Origin: Vermamoeba vermiformis
Taxonomy: Eukaryota > Tubulinea > Echinamoebida
Direction: 5' to 3'
Length of the DNA: 64,000 nt
Assembly (NCBI GenBank): GCA_045837725.1
Contig: JBEWZL010000239.1
Coordinates: 682,001-746,000 of the forward strand
Position numbers and translations under genes: made by a program. The notes under the pieces are model-generated. The model worked only from the letters and a program-made list of their open reading frames with translations. It was not told where the DNA came from and searched no databases. This document shows, one piece after another, positions 26,201 through 38,003 of this stretch (the first letter of the stretch is position 1; each line of letters opens with the position of its first letter).

Positions 26201-28415
26201 ATTTTGACGATTCTTGGACTTGGTTTTACGGCGCTTAATTACGGGATCCTACTCTAATTAGCACGAGGTACGCTAGACTTTATCGAACGCTTTTAACTTA
26301 CTGCGGTGTGTTTCTCGTAAGCTTGGTCAAGCACGACCAACCATCCTTTGCCGTACTCTTTTTTATACCCAAGAATTTCATCACGATACTTCACAAGGTC
26401 TGGGTCTTCAGTGCTGAACATACTCGGCGACGTGGCGACATCTCCTTCTGATTTAGCCTGTCCTGTATCAGTACTAGGCACAGGTAATGCAACAGGCAAC
26501 GGTGCAGTAGAGGCCAAATCTTTTTGACCTTTTCGTTCGGCCTCTGGTGTTTTAACAGGACTTATTGTTTCAATATTAGGTGTTCTCTTAACCTTAGCCT
26601 AACAACATTATTAGATAACTGCATGATTTTTACACGCGACGTACTCTCTTGCGAGGAGCAGGCGCAGGTGCATCACTGGCGTTTGAAGGGCGGCTTTGAG
26701 GAGGGACATTGTTGACATTAATATTGTTCATGCTTGTGCTCGGAGATATTTGGCTTTTGCCAGCAGGAGCTGGTTTGTTGTCTGGTTCTGATTTCGTCGT
26801 AATTGATATCTGCGGGCGAACGGGTTGAGCTCTGTAGTGCGACATTAGTATTCGAAAACTCTGCTTGAAATCACACGTACCTAAAATCAATCGCTTTATC
26901 TGCGAGCTGTTTCTTCATCCACGACAACTCTGAACTTGTAATAGGCTTGCCGTCCAGTACGAACGACTACAAAAAAAGTTAGGTTAGTTACTCAGTGACA
27001 ATATATATTTAACGTACCTCTGACAAGAAATAAAGCAGCGTTTGTTTTCTATAGATTTCTAGGTAACTGATGGGATTGCCTTGCAACCACAACTGTGACA
27101 ACAAGGGTAACTTTCGAATGCGCTTGACTTCTTGCATCGAGCTCAAGACGTTGTCACTCAAATCGAGTTTTTCAAGGCCCATTAATTTCTGTCAAAGATT
27201 AGTACCGCATTCAAAGTGTCAATTCCTCGTGGTATCTTACCTCGAGGCCCTCAGTTGACTTCAAACCGTTGCCTTTCAAAATGAGTACTTTGAGATTGCC
27301 CAAGATCTCGCCGGTGTTCTCTACGCTAGTAATCTTATTTACACTCAAATTCAGGATCTCGAGCGAATAACAAAACTGCAAGTTCTCGATGCGTTCGATC
27401 GAGTTGTAGCTCAGATCTATTCGCTTGACACCACTCAAATGCACCTACAAACTCGTGTTAACTTTGTACTTCGCCGTTACATCCCCCGTATAGCGTACTT
27501 ACCAATGACTCGTCAATAACAGAGATCTTGTTGTGACCGCAATCAAGGTCCTTCAGCTTGGTCCAGTGTTCGCTGTCGTCCTTAATGTCTTCATCAACAT
27601 CAATCTGTAACAGCTCTGCCAATGAAGATATGGACTCGCGCACAATTATCCGCTCGATTTGATTGCTCAATTGACGCTTATTTACAATGCACTTTGGCGA
27701 TATTCGAATAAGCTAGAACAATTCGTTAGCTACCAGGACCATTAAAACTAAACTTGACGACGTACCTCGAGTGTATTAAGTGCTTTAAATAATATAAACT
27801 CAAGCTCTGCTTTATCTTCCAATCCCTCCTGCTTGGCTGGATCAACCTTTTGAAAAATTAGATACTAATTGACGATAGGCATTATAACATTAATTACCCG
27901 TAGGAACCTGACAATCTCTAAGAAATACTTCAAATCCAATACTTCATTATGATTAAGGGGCTGTTTTTTCATGTTCGGAAGTGCACGAGTCAAAGCTAAT
28001 TTATGTTAGACTCACAAGACAGTAATAAGATTCCAATACCTTTTCCTGTGGCACTCAAACGAGTGGTTAAAAATTTGACGCAAGCGGGATTAAGTGTGAG
28101 CTTGAATGTTCCTTGCGTGAGCTCTTTTTCTGTTAATTAAATGAGGGTTAATTAAACCTCCAAAAATTGCCAAAAAATAGACATAACATGTATCAGTAAT
28201 AATTACGCATAGGTTATTTAGATTACACGATAAACAAATTAATCAAAATTTGTAGCGCGCCAAACACGCAATAAAATTTCAGATCTATTCGCTGTTTATG
28301 CTTATTTGTATACAGATAAACTTCCAATTGTCGTATTGGACGTAGGTAACGTACCATGCTTATTTAAATAATCAAGCAGTATACGTAGAAAATCTTCGCC
28401 GTCTACGCTCTGCAT
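23273..28415 (-). CDS. STK11IP: STK11IP-like (LKB1-interacting) leucine-rich-repeat protein
   Basis: Twenty-two exons: 28355-28415, 28040-28129, 27898-27995, 27766-27846, 27503-27712, 27241-27444, 27018-27188, 26881-26966, 26645-26831, 26302-26598, 26118-26248, 25341-26072, 25126-25295, 24946-25076, 24776-24900, 24657-24724, 24302-24607, 24177-24252, 23821-24122, 23589-23761, 23367-23525, 23273-23311; 1298 aa. An N-terminal LIP1-like segment precedes about five LRRs (KLKDLDCGHNKISVI, VKRIDLSYNSIERI, LKVLILKGNGL, LEKLDLSDNVL) and a cap ending in ESFVLDGKPI. A long disordered Ser/Pro middle follows, then PH-like modules and a zinc ribbon (LRCMGCE ... DKCPKCGS). Animal STK11IP sits on lysosomes and binds LKB1. 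Assignment rests on domain order; other LRR-PH proteins are possible. Confidence 0.65.
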
Positions 28416-28737
28416 TGTGTCTCGTTCGTTAAGTACAGCTCTATCTTTATAAATATATAATACTGGTATTAATTATACATCTTATTTTGTTGGTTGTTGT
28501 TCGTTCTCGTAATTATGCTCTGAATGACAAGAACGGAAAATTCGAAAAACAGATCAAATTGTGCCTCCAGCAGCTTGAGTCTGCCAATAAACTTGAATGA
28601 CCGGTAGCCGACAATATTACAAAAGCTTGCTAATTCAGTTCGTAAAAGTTAATTTGTAAGCACACGTCACCGTCCAATAAATTTTGGCTGTTGTTTTGGC
28701 TTTTTTATTACCAAACCGCGAACAATCGGCAACAACA
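28416..28737. promoter_or_regulatory. Divergent intergenic region STK11IP-like / orphan glycoprotein
   Basis: 322 bp between divergent starts. It should contain both promoters. AT-rich; no RNA gene or repeat recognised. Confidence 0.35.
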
Positions 28738-30850
28738 ATGGTGACCAAGTATAAGTGGGTCCTCTTTGTTGCATGTTTATTGTCATGCTCTCTATTGAGC
28801 AGCGGGTTCCTTTTATGCTCCCGATTCGAGGCGGTGTCAGCAGATTGGACAATAATCTCAGGCAATTTTACGCAGCAATTCCCATCCATGCCGAAAGTTG
28901 CATTGGAAGTTAGATGTGATTTATCAGCTGGAATATGTTCCCCACTTGGCAAAGGATCAGTATTAATGGTCGATGGCGAGGAGCAGTCTAAATATTATCC
29001 GGAGAAGCCAACCCGCGATTTTAGTGCTGTACACACGCACAGACAGATCACTTATTATGATATGTTCTCATATTGGGTCTCAGTAGCCTCTGCAGACTTT
29101 TCAGAACTTATTAGAGTAGATGCATCTATCTGGTTTTCCCAAACTCCCTTTGAGCCGGAGAACCAATTATTACCCTCAAATTTACAAATGGTAGAAGAAG
29201 GTAAGCCGCGACTAATTATTTAAATTAACGGATAATTTTTGAATTTATTACACGTTGTAGATCCGGCGTAATTGTAAATTTATTAATTGAACGGAAACAC
29301 CACTTATTATTACTATTACGCAATTGCACGTTAAATAATGTTTCGAAATAATTTCATTCTTTGTTACTCAACGTCTAATTTTTTTTTGCAGCGGTTACTG
29401 CTGTCCTACACTTCTCTTACGAAAAACGAGGTGATATTCCTGTCATTGCCGTTAGTAACTGTAAGTACAGAGCATATTCGTGGTTAAACACATTCGGGTT
29501 CTAAATTTTTGATCGATCAGTAAATCTAAATCGATTGAGTGATTGCGAGTCGAATGTAACCTGGTGGAAGCCTAAAATGCATGTACCCGTCGAAGAAGAG
29601 ACGAGAATGCTTTTAGAACTCGATCAACCTACGGATGGCAAAGCTGGAGGCAACCCTGATCCCAGCCTTCGCACGTACCAATCAACCATCTCACCGCACA
29701 ATTCATCGACCCCTGTGCCCGAGTGCGAGACAGGTTACTATGGCCCGACATGTGGCTGCACCGTTGTGCCGCGCATTAGATGCGTTGAAGATCTCGGTCA
29801 AGACAAGAACGGAGTGTTTCGTTATCGCTCTCACTTTGCTTGGAACTTTGCGTAAGTTTGTAACGATAATCACAGTTGCGAATGGTAATTAATACGGTGC
29901 TTAGTTGCCTGGATAAAGCCGAGCCACCAGAGAAGATCACTATCGGGGTGGATTCGCTCAACTGGTATGTCTTGCTTCACCTTCGGCAATTATATAAGAC
30001 TTGCCTACATAACGTAGTTTGATAATAAATTAACACAATGTTATCACCTAGGTTCTGGCCAGGTGAAGAAGATCGCGGACAACCTACATCCTTCAACGCA
30101 TCAAAGCAAGGCGAAGAGTTCACCGTGGAGTGGAGCGGGGAGGTGCTGTACTGGACCCTGGGCATCACTAGCACCGAGAACCAGTTCCATCAATTGTGCA
30201 AGCCTGTGAAGCCAAAGCCCGACAGGTGCGCACGTGACGGATTCAGCTTTTTTTTCTTGATCTGACCCAACTTTTGCAGAGCTTCAACTTTGCTCACTGA
30301 ACTTGAGTTACGCGAGTGGTACAAAGAGATCTTTATGGACAAAATCACCTGGCTGACCGTCTCGACGCACCACACGAACGAGTTTTTCAGTACTAAGGAC
30401 AGCTCGTTGTCATTTTTCCTCGATAACCAAGGCGTACCTTGCTCTAATTTTGATGTAAGTTCTCTAACCTATCTTTAGTAATATATTTATTAATCTCCTC
30501 TCGTTTAGGTTGTGATTGAAAGCGCGACACCTTTCTGCGCGCGAGTAGAGCGTGAGGGCCTCGTGACATCCAAGAAGAAGAGTGAGCGATGCACTGAACA
30601 GCCGAATGAATTTGGTCTATACTCGCGCACGTTTTTATATGATCTTTCGAGACTACCTTACATGCCTGATTGGTAAGCAAAGAGAGATCCAAATGTTCCC
30701 GCCAAAAAATTAAACCAAACATTTAGGGCTTTGACCGTTAAACGAGAACAACCAGGCCTTATCGGTGTAAGCCTCAAGTGCTCTGATGCCGCCACTATGT
30801 TCTCGATGTCATTCGCGTTGTTGATTGTTCTCTGGGCGATTTGGCTGTAA
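28738..30850 (+). CDS. Orphan surface glycoprotein with signal peptide and C-terminal hydrophobic tail
   Basis: Exons 28738-29200, 29392-29460, 29521-29851, 29905-29964, 30052-30225, 30280-30454, 30509-30672, 30727-30850; 519 aa. Not recognised. An N-terminal hydrophobic stretch (residues 6-28) and a C-terminal one (TMFSMSFALLIVLWAIWL, ending at the stop) suggest a GPI-anchor signal or type I anchor. The body is Cys-containing with N-glycosylation sequons and an EGF-like CETGYYGPTCGC segment (about residue 246), plus two WF/WP-rich modules. It could be an adhesion or recognition protein. Confidence 0.8.
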
Positions 30851-31094
30851 GATCAAGTAATTAATTAGTGCAATTAATTCTTTCTGCTGTTAATTAATAC
30901 TCACCATAATGTAAATAACATCAACTCGAATAAATCATCAATATTTGGGCGATTAAAATGGTATCCGTATACGAAAACTAAATTTTGAGACCGCTTTTGA
31001 AGATCTACCTCAAATTTCAATAAGGTCAATTTTGAGGCCTAAATATGGTGCCTACATCAAGATATCCTACTACTAATCATTACATCGCCCGACG

Positions 31095-32128
31095 ATGTTA
31101 GGTATTAAAAGACAAACCTTCGCAACCACAGCTCTATTAAATACAATGACCACAAGTATCGCAAAAAAATTTGTTCGCGCGTCACTTGCCACTGCTTCGG
31201 CGTTACGGTTCGGCCTTGGAACAAAAGTGATGCCAGGCATGGACACCTTCAGAAGGCCTGAGAAAATGCTGGAGATGTATCAGAAAGAAGCCTGTCCCTT
31301 TAGCAGGTACGGCATTGAGGTATTGCATTCCTAGCCATTAACATTTTGCTCAGAAAAGCTCGAGAGGTCATGACAATGTTGGATCTAGACTGCAAGATCT
31401 ACCCCTGCCCCATTAACGGAAGCAGATATCGACCAGTCCTGGAGAAGCTTGGTGGCCGCCAACAAGTTCCATATTTGGTGGTACGTATCATCATTTACGC
31501 AATTTTTGGGAAGATAGAATTCTTATTTGCTCGACGTCAGGATCCCAACACCGGCGTGCAAATGTATGAGTCATCGCATATTGTTCGATATTTGCTCTAC
31601 GCCTACGGACCTGGGTCTGAGAAGTTGCCATATCTTTTGAGCGAAACAAGATTGAGGTAAGCCACGAGCAACCAACACAACACAGATCCACCACGTACCA
31701 TTGCTATTATTCCAGTACCTTCGTCTCGCGGCTATCAACAATAGCAAGATTTGCGCCATCACGTGGACTGTTCCGTGTTCCGTCAGAGCCACCCTCCAAA
31801 GCAGTACATTATTGGGGCTTCGAGGCGGATGTAGGCTCTAGATACGTCCGTGAGGCGCTCGATTCATCAGAAGTGCCCTACGTTGTACATAACGTTGCAA
31901 AAGGTAACATTGCGTTGCAATACTGTCGACTTTCTGACTTTACCAACCTTAGGATCCCCAAAACGACTTGAATTGAAGAAGCGTTTTGGGCACGTAATGT
32001 TACCGATACTAGAGGATGAAAATACAAACACCGTGCTATGTGGCGGAGAGAAGATCGTCGAATACCTTTACAAGACCTACTGCCTTGATAATGATTTAAT
32101 CGAGGTGAAGCAAGCAGCGATCGAGTAG
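31095..32128 (+). CDS. Tandem GST-N / glutaredoxin-like fold protein
   Basis: Exons 31095-31306, 31354-31480, 31541-31656, 31716-31903, 31953-32128; 272 aa. Residues 1-45 are basic and Ser/Thr/Ala-rich, like a mitochondrial presequence. Two thioredoxin-fold GST N-terminal domains follow. The first has CPFS at the redox site and a cis-Pro in RQQVPYLV. The second (from VHYWGFEADVGSRYVREAL) lacks a CxxC/CxxS and has HVMLPILEDE as its cis-Pro loop. The arrangement resembles plant and cyanobacterial double-GST_N proteins. No GST C-terminal helical domain is seen. Confidence 0.78.
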
Positions 32129-32592
32129 CTAATCTGCAAGAAAGAATTGTAGTGAAATTAATAATGGTCTCGGCCACGAGATTGTTACACATAATCAACC
32201 AGTTCTAGCTCCAGTTCTGGCAACTGTGTGGATCAAATGTTTCTCGTGGATCGACTTTTAGGCAAGATTTCGGTATTTGTGTCGTCAGAAAGCACGGAGT
32301 ATATTCAATATCGAAGAAAAAACGGAGGTAACTACCCAAAACCACCGAGAAGATACAGCGATAAACTAAACACGCAGTAAATTAACTGAAATTTCAGGAT
32401 GTTATTTTCAGCCAAGTCGAATCACACCGTTTACACGAGTTTTCTCTGAGAGTTATGCTAAATCAAGCGCAGTTGATTAGAACGCAGGAGTATAAAATAA
32501 TGCGCGAATAATTTAACCATTCATTCAAGCAAATCAAAGAAGAACAACAAACAAGAACCAACGCTTAATTGTCTCTACAGCGTTCAACAAAA
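32129..32592. other. Gene-free stretch upstream of first glycoside hydrolase
   Basis: 464 bp between two plus-strand genes. It holds the 3' UTR of the GST-fold gene and the hydrolase promoter; a TATAAAATA box-like element lies at about 32491. Nothing else recognised. Confidence 0.4.
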
Positions 32593-34184
32593 ATGGTCTC
32601 AAAATACACTACTACGGCAGTAGTCTTAGGACTGCTAGTTCAATTCATCGCCGCTCAGACTTCTACCTGGGCAATCAACAACAGACAGATCACCAAGGAC
32701 GGTGAAGTCTTTTTGGTCAAGGGTGTCAACTACGCCCCTCTTCCTCCTGGCGCTATTGTTACTGAAAAGACGCAATGGGGTGACTTGTTTCACTCTGAGT
32801 GGTCGCACTTGCACGATCGCGACCTTCCTCTCATGCGCGAAGCTGGTGTCAACGCGATCCGTATTTACCAGCTCCAATTGAAGGACCCTATCACTAAGGT
32901 TGATTTGTAAGTGTTTCATCTTAATTTTATGGCAGATCTGAACCAAAATTTTAGTTCAGTGAAATTCTGTTTTGCCTCGATTACCTTTTAAAGCAATTAA
33001 ATTAACTTATCTCGCCATTCAGGGATCACAAGTCATTCTTTGACAAGTTGTACAACAATGGCAACAACCCAATCTACGTGATGATCACTTACGCCATTGG
33101 CAACGGATTCTCTTACTTGGGTCCCTTCGATACTCAACCTACTGAAGGCGATTCATGGCAAAGTGACGGCAAGTGGTACCAAATCGATCAATCCAAGGAA
33201 ACCGACAACGCTCTTCAACGAGAGATCGACTCCAACATTGTCGCTGAAATTGCTCAAGAATACGGTTCTCACCCTGCTGTCATGGGCTTCGTCATTGGTA
33301 ACGAACAAAACAACGCTCAGACTCGTGGTAACTGCAAGTTCTGGGCATGGATCGACAGCATTGCCGCTCGTGTCAAGCAAAACGCTCCCACCAAATTGAC
33401 CTCCACTACCATCGTCGACGACGACTTCGTCACCGTTAAGGCCGCTCAACAATGCAACGTTTTGTCTCACTTGGACCTCTGGGGCATCAACGCTTATCGT
33501 GGCAGAGTCGACACTGGCTTCGACAAGTTGTTCGACGACTTCGCTGCCAATGCTCCTCAAGGTCTTTTGATCACTGAGTTCGGCTGCCCTGCTAGCACCC
33601 GCGACGGCAACGGCAACTTCATTATGATGCCCGACAACTCCAAGTCTCAAGGTGACTACATGAAGGTTCACTGGGACGACATTGTTGCCCACAACACTAT
33701 CTGCTCTGGTGGCTTCGCTTTCAGCTGGGTCGACGAGTGGTGGAAGCTCAACTCTGAGGACGTTCAAGACGGCCACGACACTCAAAACGGTGCTTTCCCT
33801 GGTGGTTACGCCGACGAAGAATCCTACGGTATCATCGCCTTGAACGTTGATTGCAGCAAGATGGCTGACTGGGCCACTCGTGTCGATCAGCCTTTGCCTC
33901 GCGCCGTCTACTTCATTATGGGTCAAATGTTCGGTGCTTGGTCTGACATGCCCTCGCAAGCCTTGCAACCCATCAACTACCCTCGCTGCAACGGTCAATG
34001 GGTTGGTGTTGAGAACGGTCCCAATGCTGCCACCCCTGTTGCCCCTCAAGAGCCCGTCACCTCTGTGCCCATCTCCACCGGCACTCCTATCACTGGCACT
34101 AACAACAACCAAAACAGCTCTGCCACTGGTGTTGTCGCCAGCGTTGCTGTTGTAGCTCTTTCTCTCATCGCTCTCGTATTCTAA
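32593..34184 (+). CDS. GPI-type glycoside hydrolase / glucanosyltransferase-like protein A
   Basis: Exons 32593-32906 and 33023-34184; 491 aa. A signal peptide (residues 1-22) precedes a TIM-barrel glycosidase domain of the clan-A type: acid/base Glu in FVIGNEQNN (about residue 199) and nucleophile Glu in LLITEFGCP (about 290). GFAFSWVDEWW lies near the barrel end. It ends with a Thr/Ser/Asn-rich stalk and a hydrophobic tail after NSS, typical of a GPI-attachment signal. The barrel is GH72/GH5-superfamily-like; true GH72 beta-1,3-glucanosyltransferase activity is an inference. Codon use is strongly biased, suggesting high expression. Paralogue of the gene at 36237. Confidence 0.85.
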
Positions 34185-34714
34185 GCTGAATTACGCGAAA
34201 AATAACAAGAAAAATTGTATATAGCAACAAATAAATACCATAAATACTTATTTATTAAAGATGCTTCTGTTTATGCATTTTATTTCATTGAAACGGTCGC
34301 AATGGTGCACAACAGCGGAAAATCCATTTATTTCACTATTTGGACCAGTATTAAATTGAAATGCTAGTGTTGAATCGTTTAATTGAATTAGTAGAATTCA
34401 GAAGAAAAAACTTGCAAGCCCAAAAAGCCGCTACTCGGATGCAGATGCTCTCCTTGCTGCTCTCCAAAATAACAACTTGGTGTTGCAAAAATATTCCGGC
34501 GCAAACGTATAACAGTGATAAGTTTCTAAGACTATATATCCTGGACCTGTTTACCAGTAATAATACTACATCTTTTCCCAGTGGACACTCAGGTACCCGA
34601 GAACACAAAATTTCTATTTTTTTGTGTTATTAATTAATTTCAGGGCAAAAAGGTTGTCATTCTTTTCTGAAACACTGATCAAGACATCCGAAGCCCGGAA
34701 AAAAAAGAAGATTA
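34185..34714. other. Gene-free stretch between hydrolase A and ankyrin gene A
   Basis: 530 bp. An AATAAAT near 34229 is a likely polyadenylation signal for hydrolase A. A 90-codon open frame at 34361-34633 has no recognisable content and overlaps the probable ankyrin-gene 5' region; I do not call it. Confidence 0.4.
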
Positions 34715-35611
34715 ATGCAAGAGCCACTCCCCAAAGATATTCTGGACCTTATTCTATTAGAGGGTCCGTTAGATTGGCTTTTTGTAAACAAGCATTTCCA
34801 CGACCTAGCATTCAAACGGCTACTTACAGACGACAGAGTGGATCCATCTATCAACGACAATCACGCTATTAAAAATGCCGCTGCTCAAGGACACTATGAA
34901 GTGGTGAAGCTGCTATCAACCGACTCACGTGTTAATTGTTCTGAGGCATTATATTACGCTTGCGAAAAAGGTTATGCCGAAATTGCAAAGTTATTGCTTC
35001 CTCTGTCCGAGTTAGATGAAGAAGAAATCACTGGCATCGTCGAAAACGCGGCACAAGACAATAAGGCTGACATTATGGCGCTCTTAATGGCTGACAAACA
35101 TTGGGACCCTGAAGTTTACGGCAAAACAGCTCTTGAAGTGGCAGTCTGTAACAACGCTTATGATACTATTGAGGTATTATTAACGGACTCCGACATTGAA
35201 ACTGATGAAGCACTATATGAAGCCTGTGAGAAACAGGATGCCGTTCTAATCAAACTGCTTCTAGCTGCCCCGCAGTGCAGATTGTCGGACGAATTATGGC
35301 ATTCAGTCGCTGGGAATATTGCAATCGCTAAACTCCTGTTGCAAGACCCTAGAATCGATCCCTTTGTTACTGGGTCGGCCAATCTGCTTGCTGGCGCAGC
35401 AGAGAAAGGAGATTTAGAACTTGTCGAGCTTATTCTCGCCAACAAACACTTCGACCCCAAAAAAGAACATTGTCAACAGATTGTGCACGAAGCAATTACG
35501 GTAGCAAAGCGAAAACAAAATGATGACATTGTTCAAGCTCTGTCGCAATACTCTCAGAGTGCAGGTTCCTCATCGACACCATCGAAAGAGTACAAGTGCA
35601 TTATTTGCTGA
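34715..35611 (+). CDS. F-box-like / ankyrin-repeat protein A, possible CaaX tail
   Basis: Single exon, 298 aa. The N-terminal 40 residues (LPKDILDLILLEGPLDWLF) look like a divergent F-box. Degenerate ankyrin repeats of the giant-virus-like style follow (DNHAIKNAAAQGHYEVVKLL, LLTDDRVDPS). The last four residues are CIIC, a potential CaaX prenylation box. The lack of introns contrasts with almost every neighbour. Clear paralogue of the minus-strand gene at 38004. Such proteins often act as SCF adaptors; direct evidence is lacking. Confidence 0.85.
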   Translation: MQEPLPKDILDLILLEGPLDWLFVNKHFHDLAFKRLLTDDRVDPSINDNHAIKNAAAQGHYEVVKLLSTDSRVNCSEALYYACEKGYAEIAKLLLPLSELDEEEITGIVENAAQDNKADIMALLMADKHWDPEVYGKTALEVAVCNNAYDTIEVLLTDSDIETDEALYEACEKQDAVLIKLLLAAPQCRLSDELWHSVAGNIAIAKLLLQDPRIDPFVTGSANLLAGAAEKGDLELVELILANKHFDPKKEHCQQIVHEAITVAKRKQNDDIVQALSQYSQSAGSSSTPSKEYKCIIC

Positions 35612-36236
35612 TCTATCCCGATGTTCGTGAACCAGGAGGAAATAAATAGAAAATTATTTTTCATTTTCATCACAAGCGTAAATTATTACAAGCGATACAA
35701 TTATTGCTTGACCATTCCCATGTACCACCAGCACCAGTCCTGGATTGGACAATAGTAACGACAACTCAAGTCGTGTGCAGATTAACTGTCCGAAACTGTT
35801 CAACAGCTTCTGATGCAGTAGAAATGCAATTAATGTCGCAAATAATTACTGGGGCTATTTTTATTTGTTTGCAAAAGGATTTCAACAGGTAGAATATCTA
35901 GATAAATTCGATCTAGCTTCGTGCTGAAATTCTTTGTTTAATATAGTTACGACGAGTACAATCGGATAAAATAGCGACAGAAAGAACAGAAGGCATGTCG
36001 AATCACTTTTATCCGAGTTCTCAACGTATTTTCGGGATCGTCTACCTTGATCCGCCTGTCACTTTGTCAAAAATGGTCATCCCAACGGTAATTTCCGTGA
36101 ATATTGCAACGAGTGTTTTCGTGTAACGACTTTCACAGAGATTCGTTAATGAAGCACGTGGTGAGTCCTCCATAAAAGCGACACGTTGGTGCAACCCCAT
36201 TCATTAACTAATCGTTGGCTAGCAGATCACACAGCC
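35612..36236. other. Gene-free stretch upstream of hydrolase B
   Basis: 625 bp. A 62-codon open frame at 35704-35892 followed by a GTAGAA reads plausibly like an isolated exon but has no partner or match; it may be a gene relic. The rest should contain the hydrolase B promoter. No repeat or RNA gene seen. Confidence 0.4.
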
Positions 36237-37938
36237 ATGAAGGCAACATTATTATTTGTAACGCTCAGTGCGTTATGCCTAGCAATTTATTGTCAATCAA
36301 ACTGGTCCAAGAGCGGCCGACAGATCTTGCTCAACAATCAGCCCTTCACTGTTAAGGGTGTTAATTATGCTCCTATTCCTCCTGGCATTGCGCCTGATGC
36401 AGTCACACAATGGGGTGATGTATTTCATGCTGATTGGGCGCATTTACACGACCGCGACATTCCCTTAATGCGTGCTGCTGGTGTCAACTCGATCCGTATT
36501 TACCAGCTGCAACTAACTTATGCAAATAGCGAAACTGAGTTGTAAGTACTTATAGAAATTTCTTAAGATAGCGATTGCAGTTTGCTAAAGATTTTAATTT
36601 TAGGGATCACACGTCTTTCTTGGACAAGCTTTACAACAACGGAGACCGTCCTATTTATTTAATGATTACCGTTTCTATGCCTGCAAACTTTGATTACATT
36701 GAAGGTGGTGCCACAAGACCGAGCGGGTATGAATACTGTTTCCAAACTGCACCTCCAGAGGTAAGTGAAAGATTAAATATTTAAACTTTGCATTAAATAT
36801 CTTGAAATAGAACAAATGGTGGTGCGTCGATGATGCGAAAGAGCCAGCCAACTCACTCGCTCGACAAGCCAATCTCGAGCACATGCAAGCTGTGGCCCAA
36901 AAGTACGGCAATCACCCCGCTCTGATGGGCTTCGTTGTCGGCAATGAAAACAACAACGCCGTGACGCGCGAGAACTGCAAGTACTGGCAGTGGGTGGACG
37001 ACGTCTCCAAGGCCATCAAACAAGTGGCTCCCAACAAGCTCACTTCCACGACGGTGGTCGATGACTCGATGATGACACCCACCGCCGCGCAAAAGTGCAA
37101 TCCCATGCCCAACTTGGACGTGTGGGGCATCAACTCGTACCGCGGCAACACGCAGAACGGCTTCGACAACTTGTTCGACACGTACAGCGCCATCAGCACC
37201 AAGCCGCTGTTGATCACCGAGTTTGGCTGCCCTGGCACCACACATGCAGCGGACCACGAGATTGTGAACATGCCGCAGAACTCGAAGGGCCAGGCTGACT
37301 ACTTTACCGCGCACTGGAATGACATCGTGGCACACGCGAGCAAGTGCTCTGGTGGCTACGTGTTCCAATGGATTGACGAGTGGTGGAAGGGCGGCTATTG
37401 GGAGGAAATGAACCCGTCACTCTCCGCACCCAATCCTGGCTTCCCTGGTGGCTGGGGTGACGAGGAAGGTTTTGGTCTGTTGGCCGTGATGCCCGACTGC
37501 ACCCAGATCACCGAGTACGCTACTCGCGTTGACGCTGTCGAGCCTCGTGCTGCGTACTACGTCATGGGCCAATTGTTCGGCGGCTTCAACACGTTGCCCG
37601 CTGAGACCTACACTGACTTCGCGCTTGTCAAGTGCCGCAAGGACTTCGATCCCAATCCTCCTGTGCCACCTCCACCACCACCATCGCCCGCCACTGAGCC
37701 TCAAGCCCCTGCTCCTGTTGGCAGCACACCTACTGACCCCAACACACCCGTCACGAGCACGCCTGACACACCAGTGGCTGTCACTCCTATCGGTGGTGAA
37801 ACACCTGTTGCAGCGCCCAACACCATCGTGGTGCCTGTGTCCATCTCTGTCCCTCAGTTCCCGAGCAGAGTTGAGTCTGCTGGCAGCGTGTTGGCACCGC
37901 TGTCAATTTTGTTCTTCGCTTTGGCGTTGATTTTGTAA
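36237..37938 (+). CDS. GPI-type glycoside hydrolase / glucanosyltransferase-like protein B
   Basis: Exons 36237-36541, 36604-36760, 36811-37938; 529 aa. Same architecture as hydrolase A: signal peptide, TIM barrel with VVGNENNN and LLITEFGCP catalytic glutamates, YVFQWIDEWWKGG. A longer Pro/Thr stalk (PPVPPPPPPSP) and a C-terminal hydrophobic GPI signal follow. The first intron sits at exactly the equivalent codon (after DxxL/EL before DHxSF) in both genes, so they share ancestry; B has one extra intron. An upstream in-frame ATG at 36186 exists, but 36237 puts the signal peptide at the N terminus. Confidence 0.85.
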
Positions 37939-38003
37939 TTTTCTTGCACTTAACAACTGTTAAGTTGTATGTAAATACTTTATTTATATTCCACTCCCAG
38001 CGG

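Noticed and set aside
33153-34112. 319-codon antisense ORF opposite glycoside hydrolase A
   Set aside because: Shadow of a highly codon-biased gene; the plus strand has signal peptide, catalytic motifs and GPI tail. The same applies to the antisense frames at 36853-37368.
35704-35892. 62-codon plus-strand ORF upstream of hydrolase B
   Set aside because: Reads somewhat like an exon but has no partner exon, no start context and no recognisable domain.
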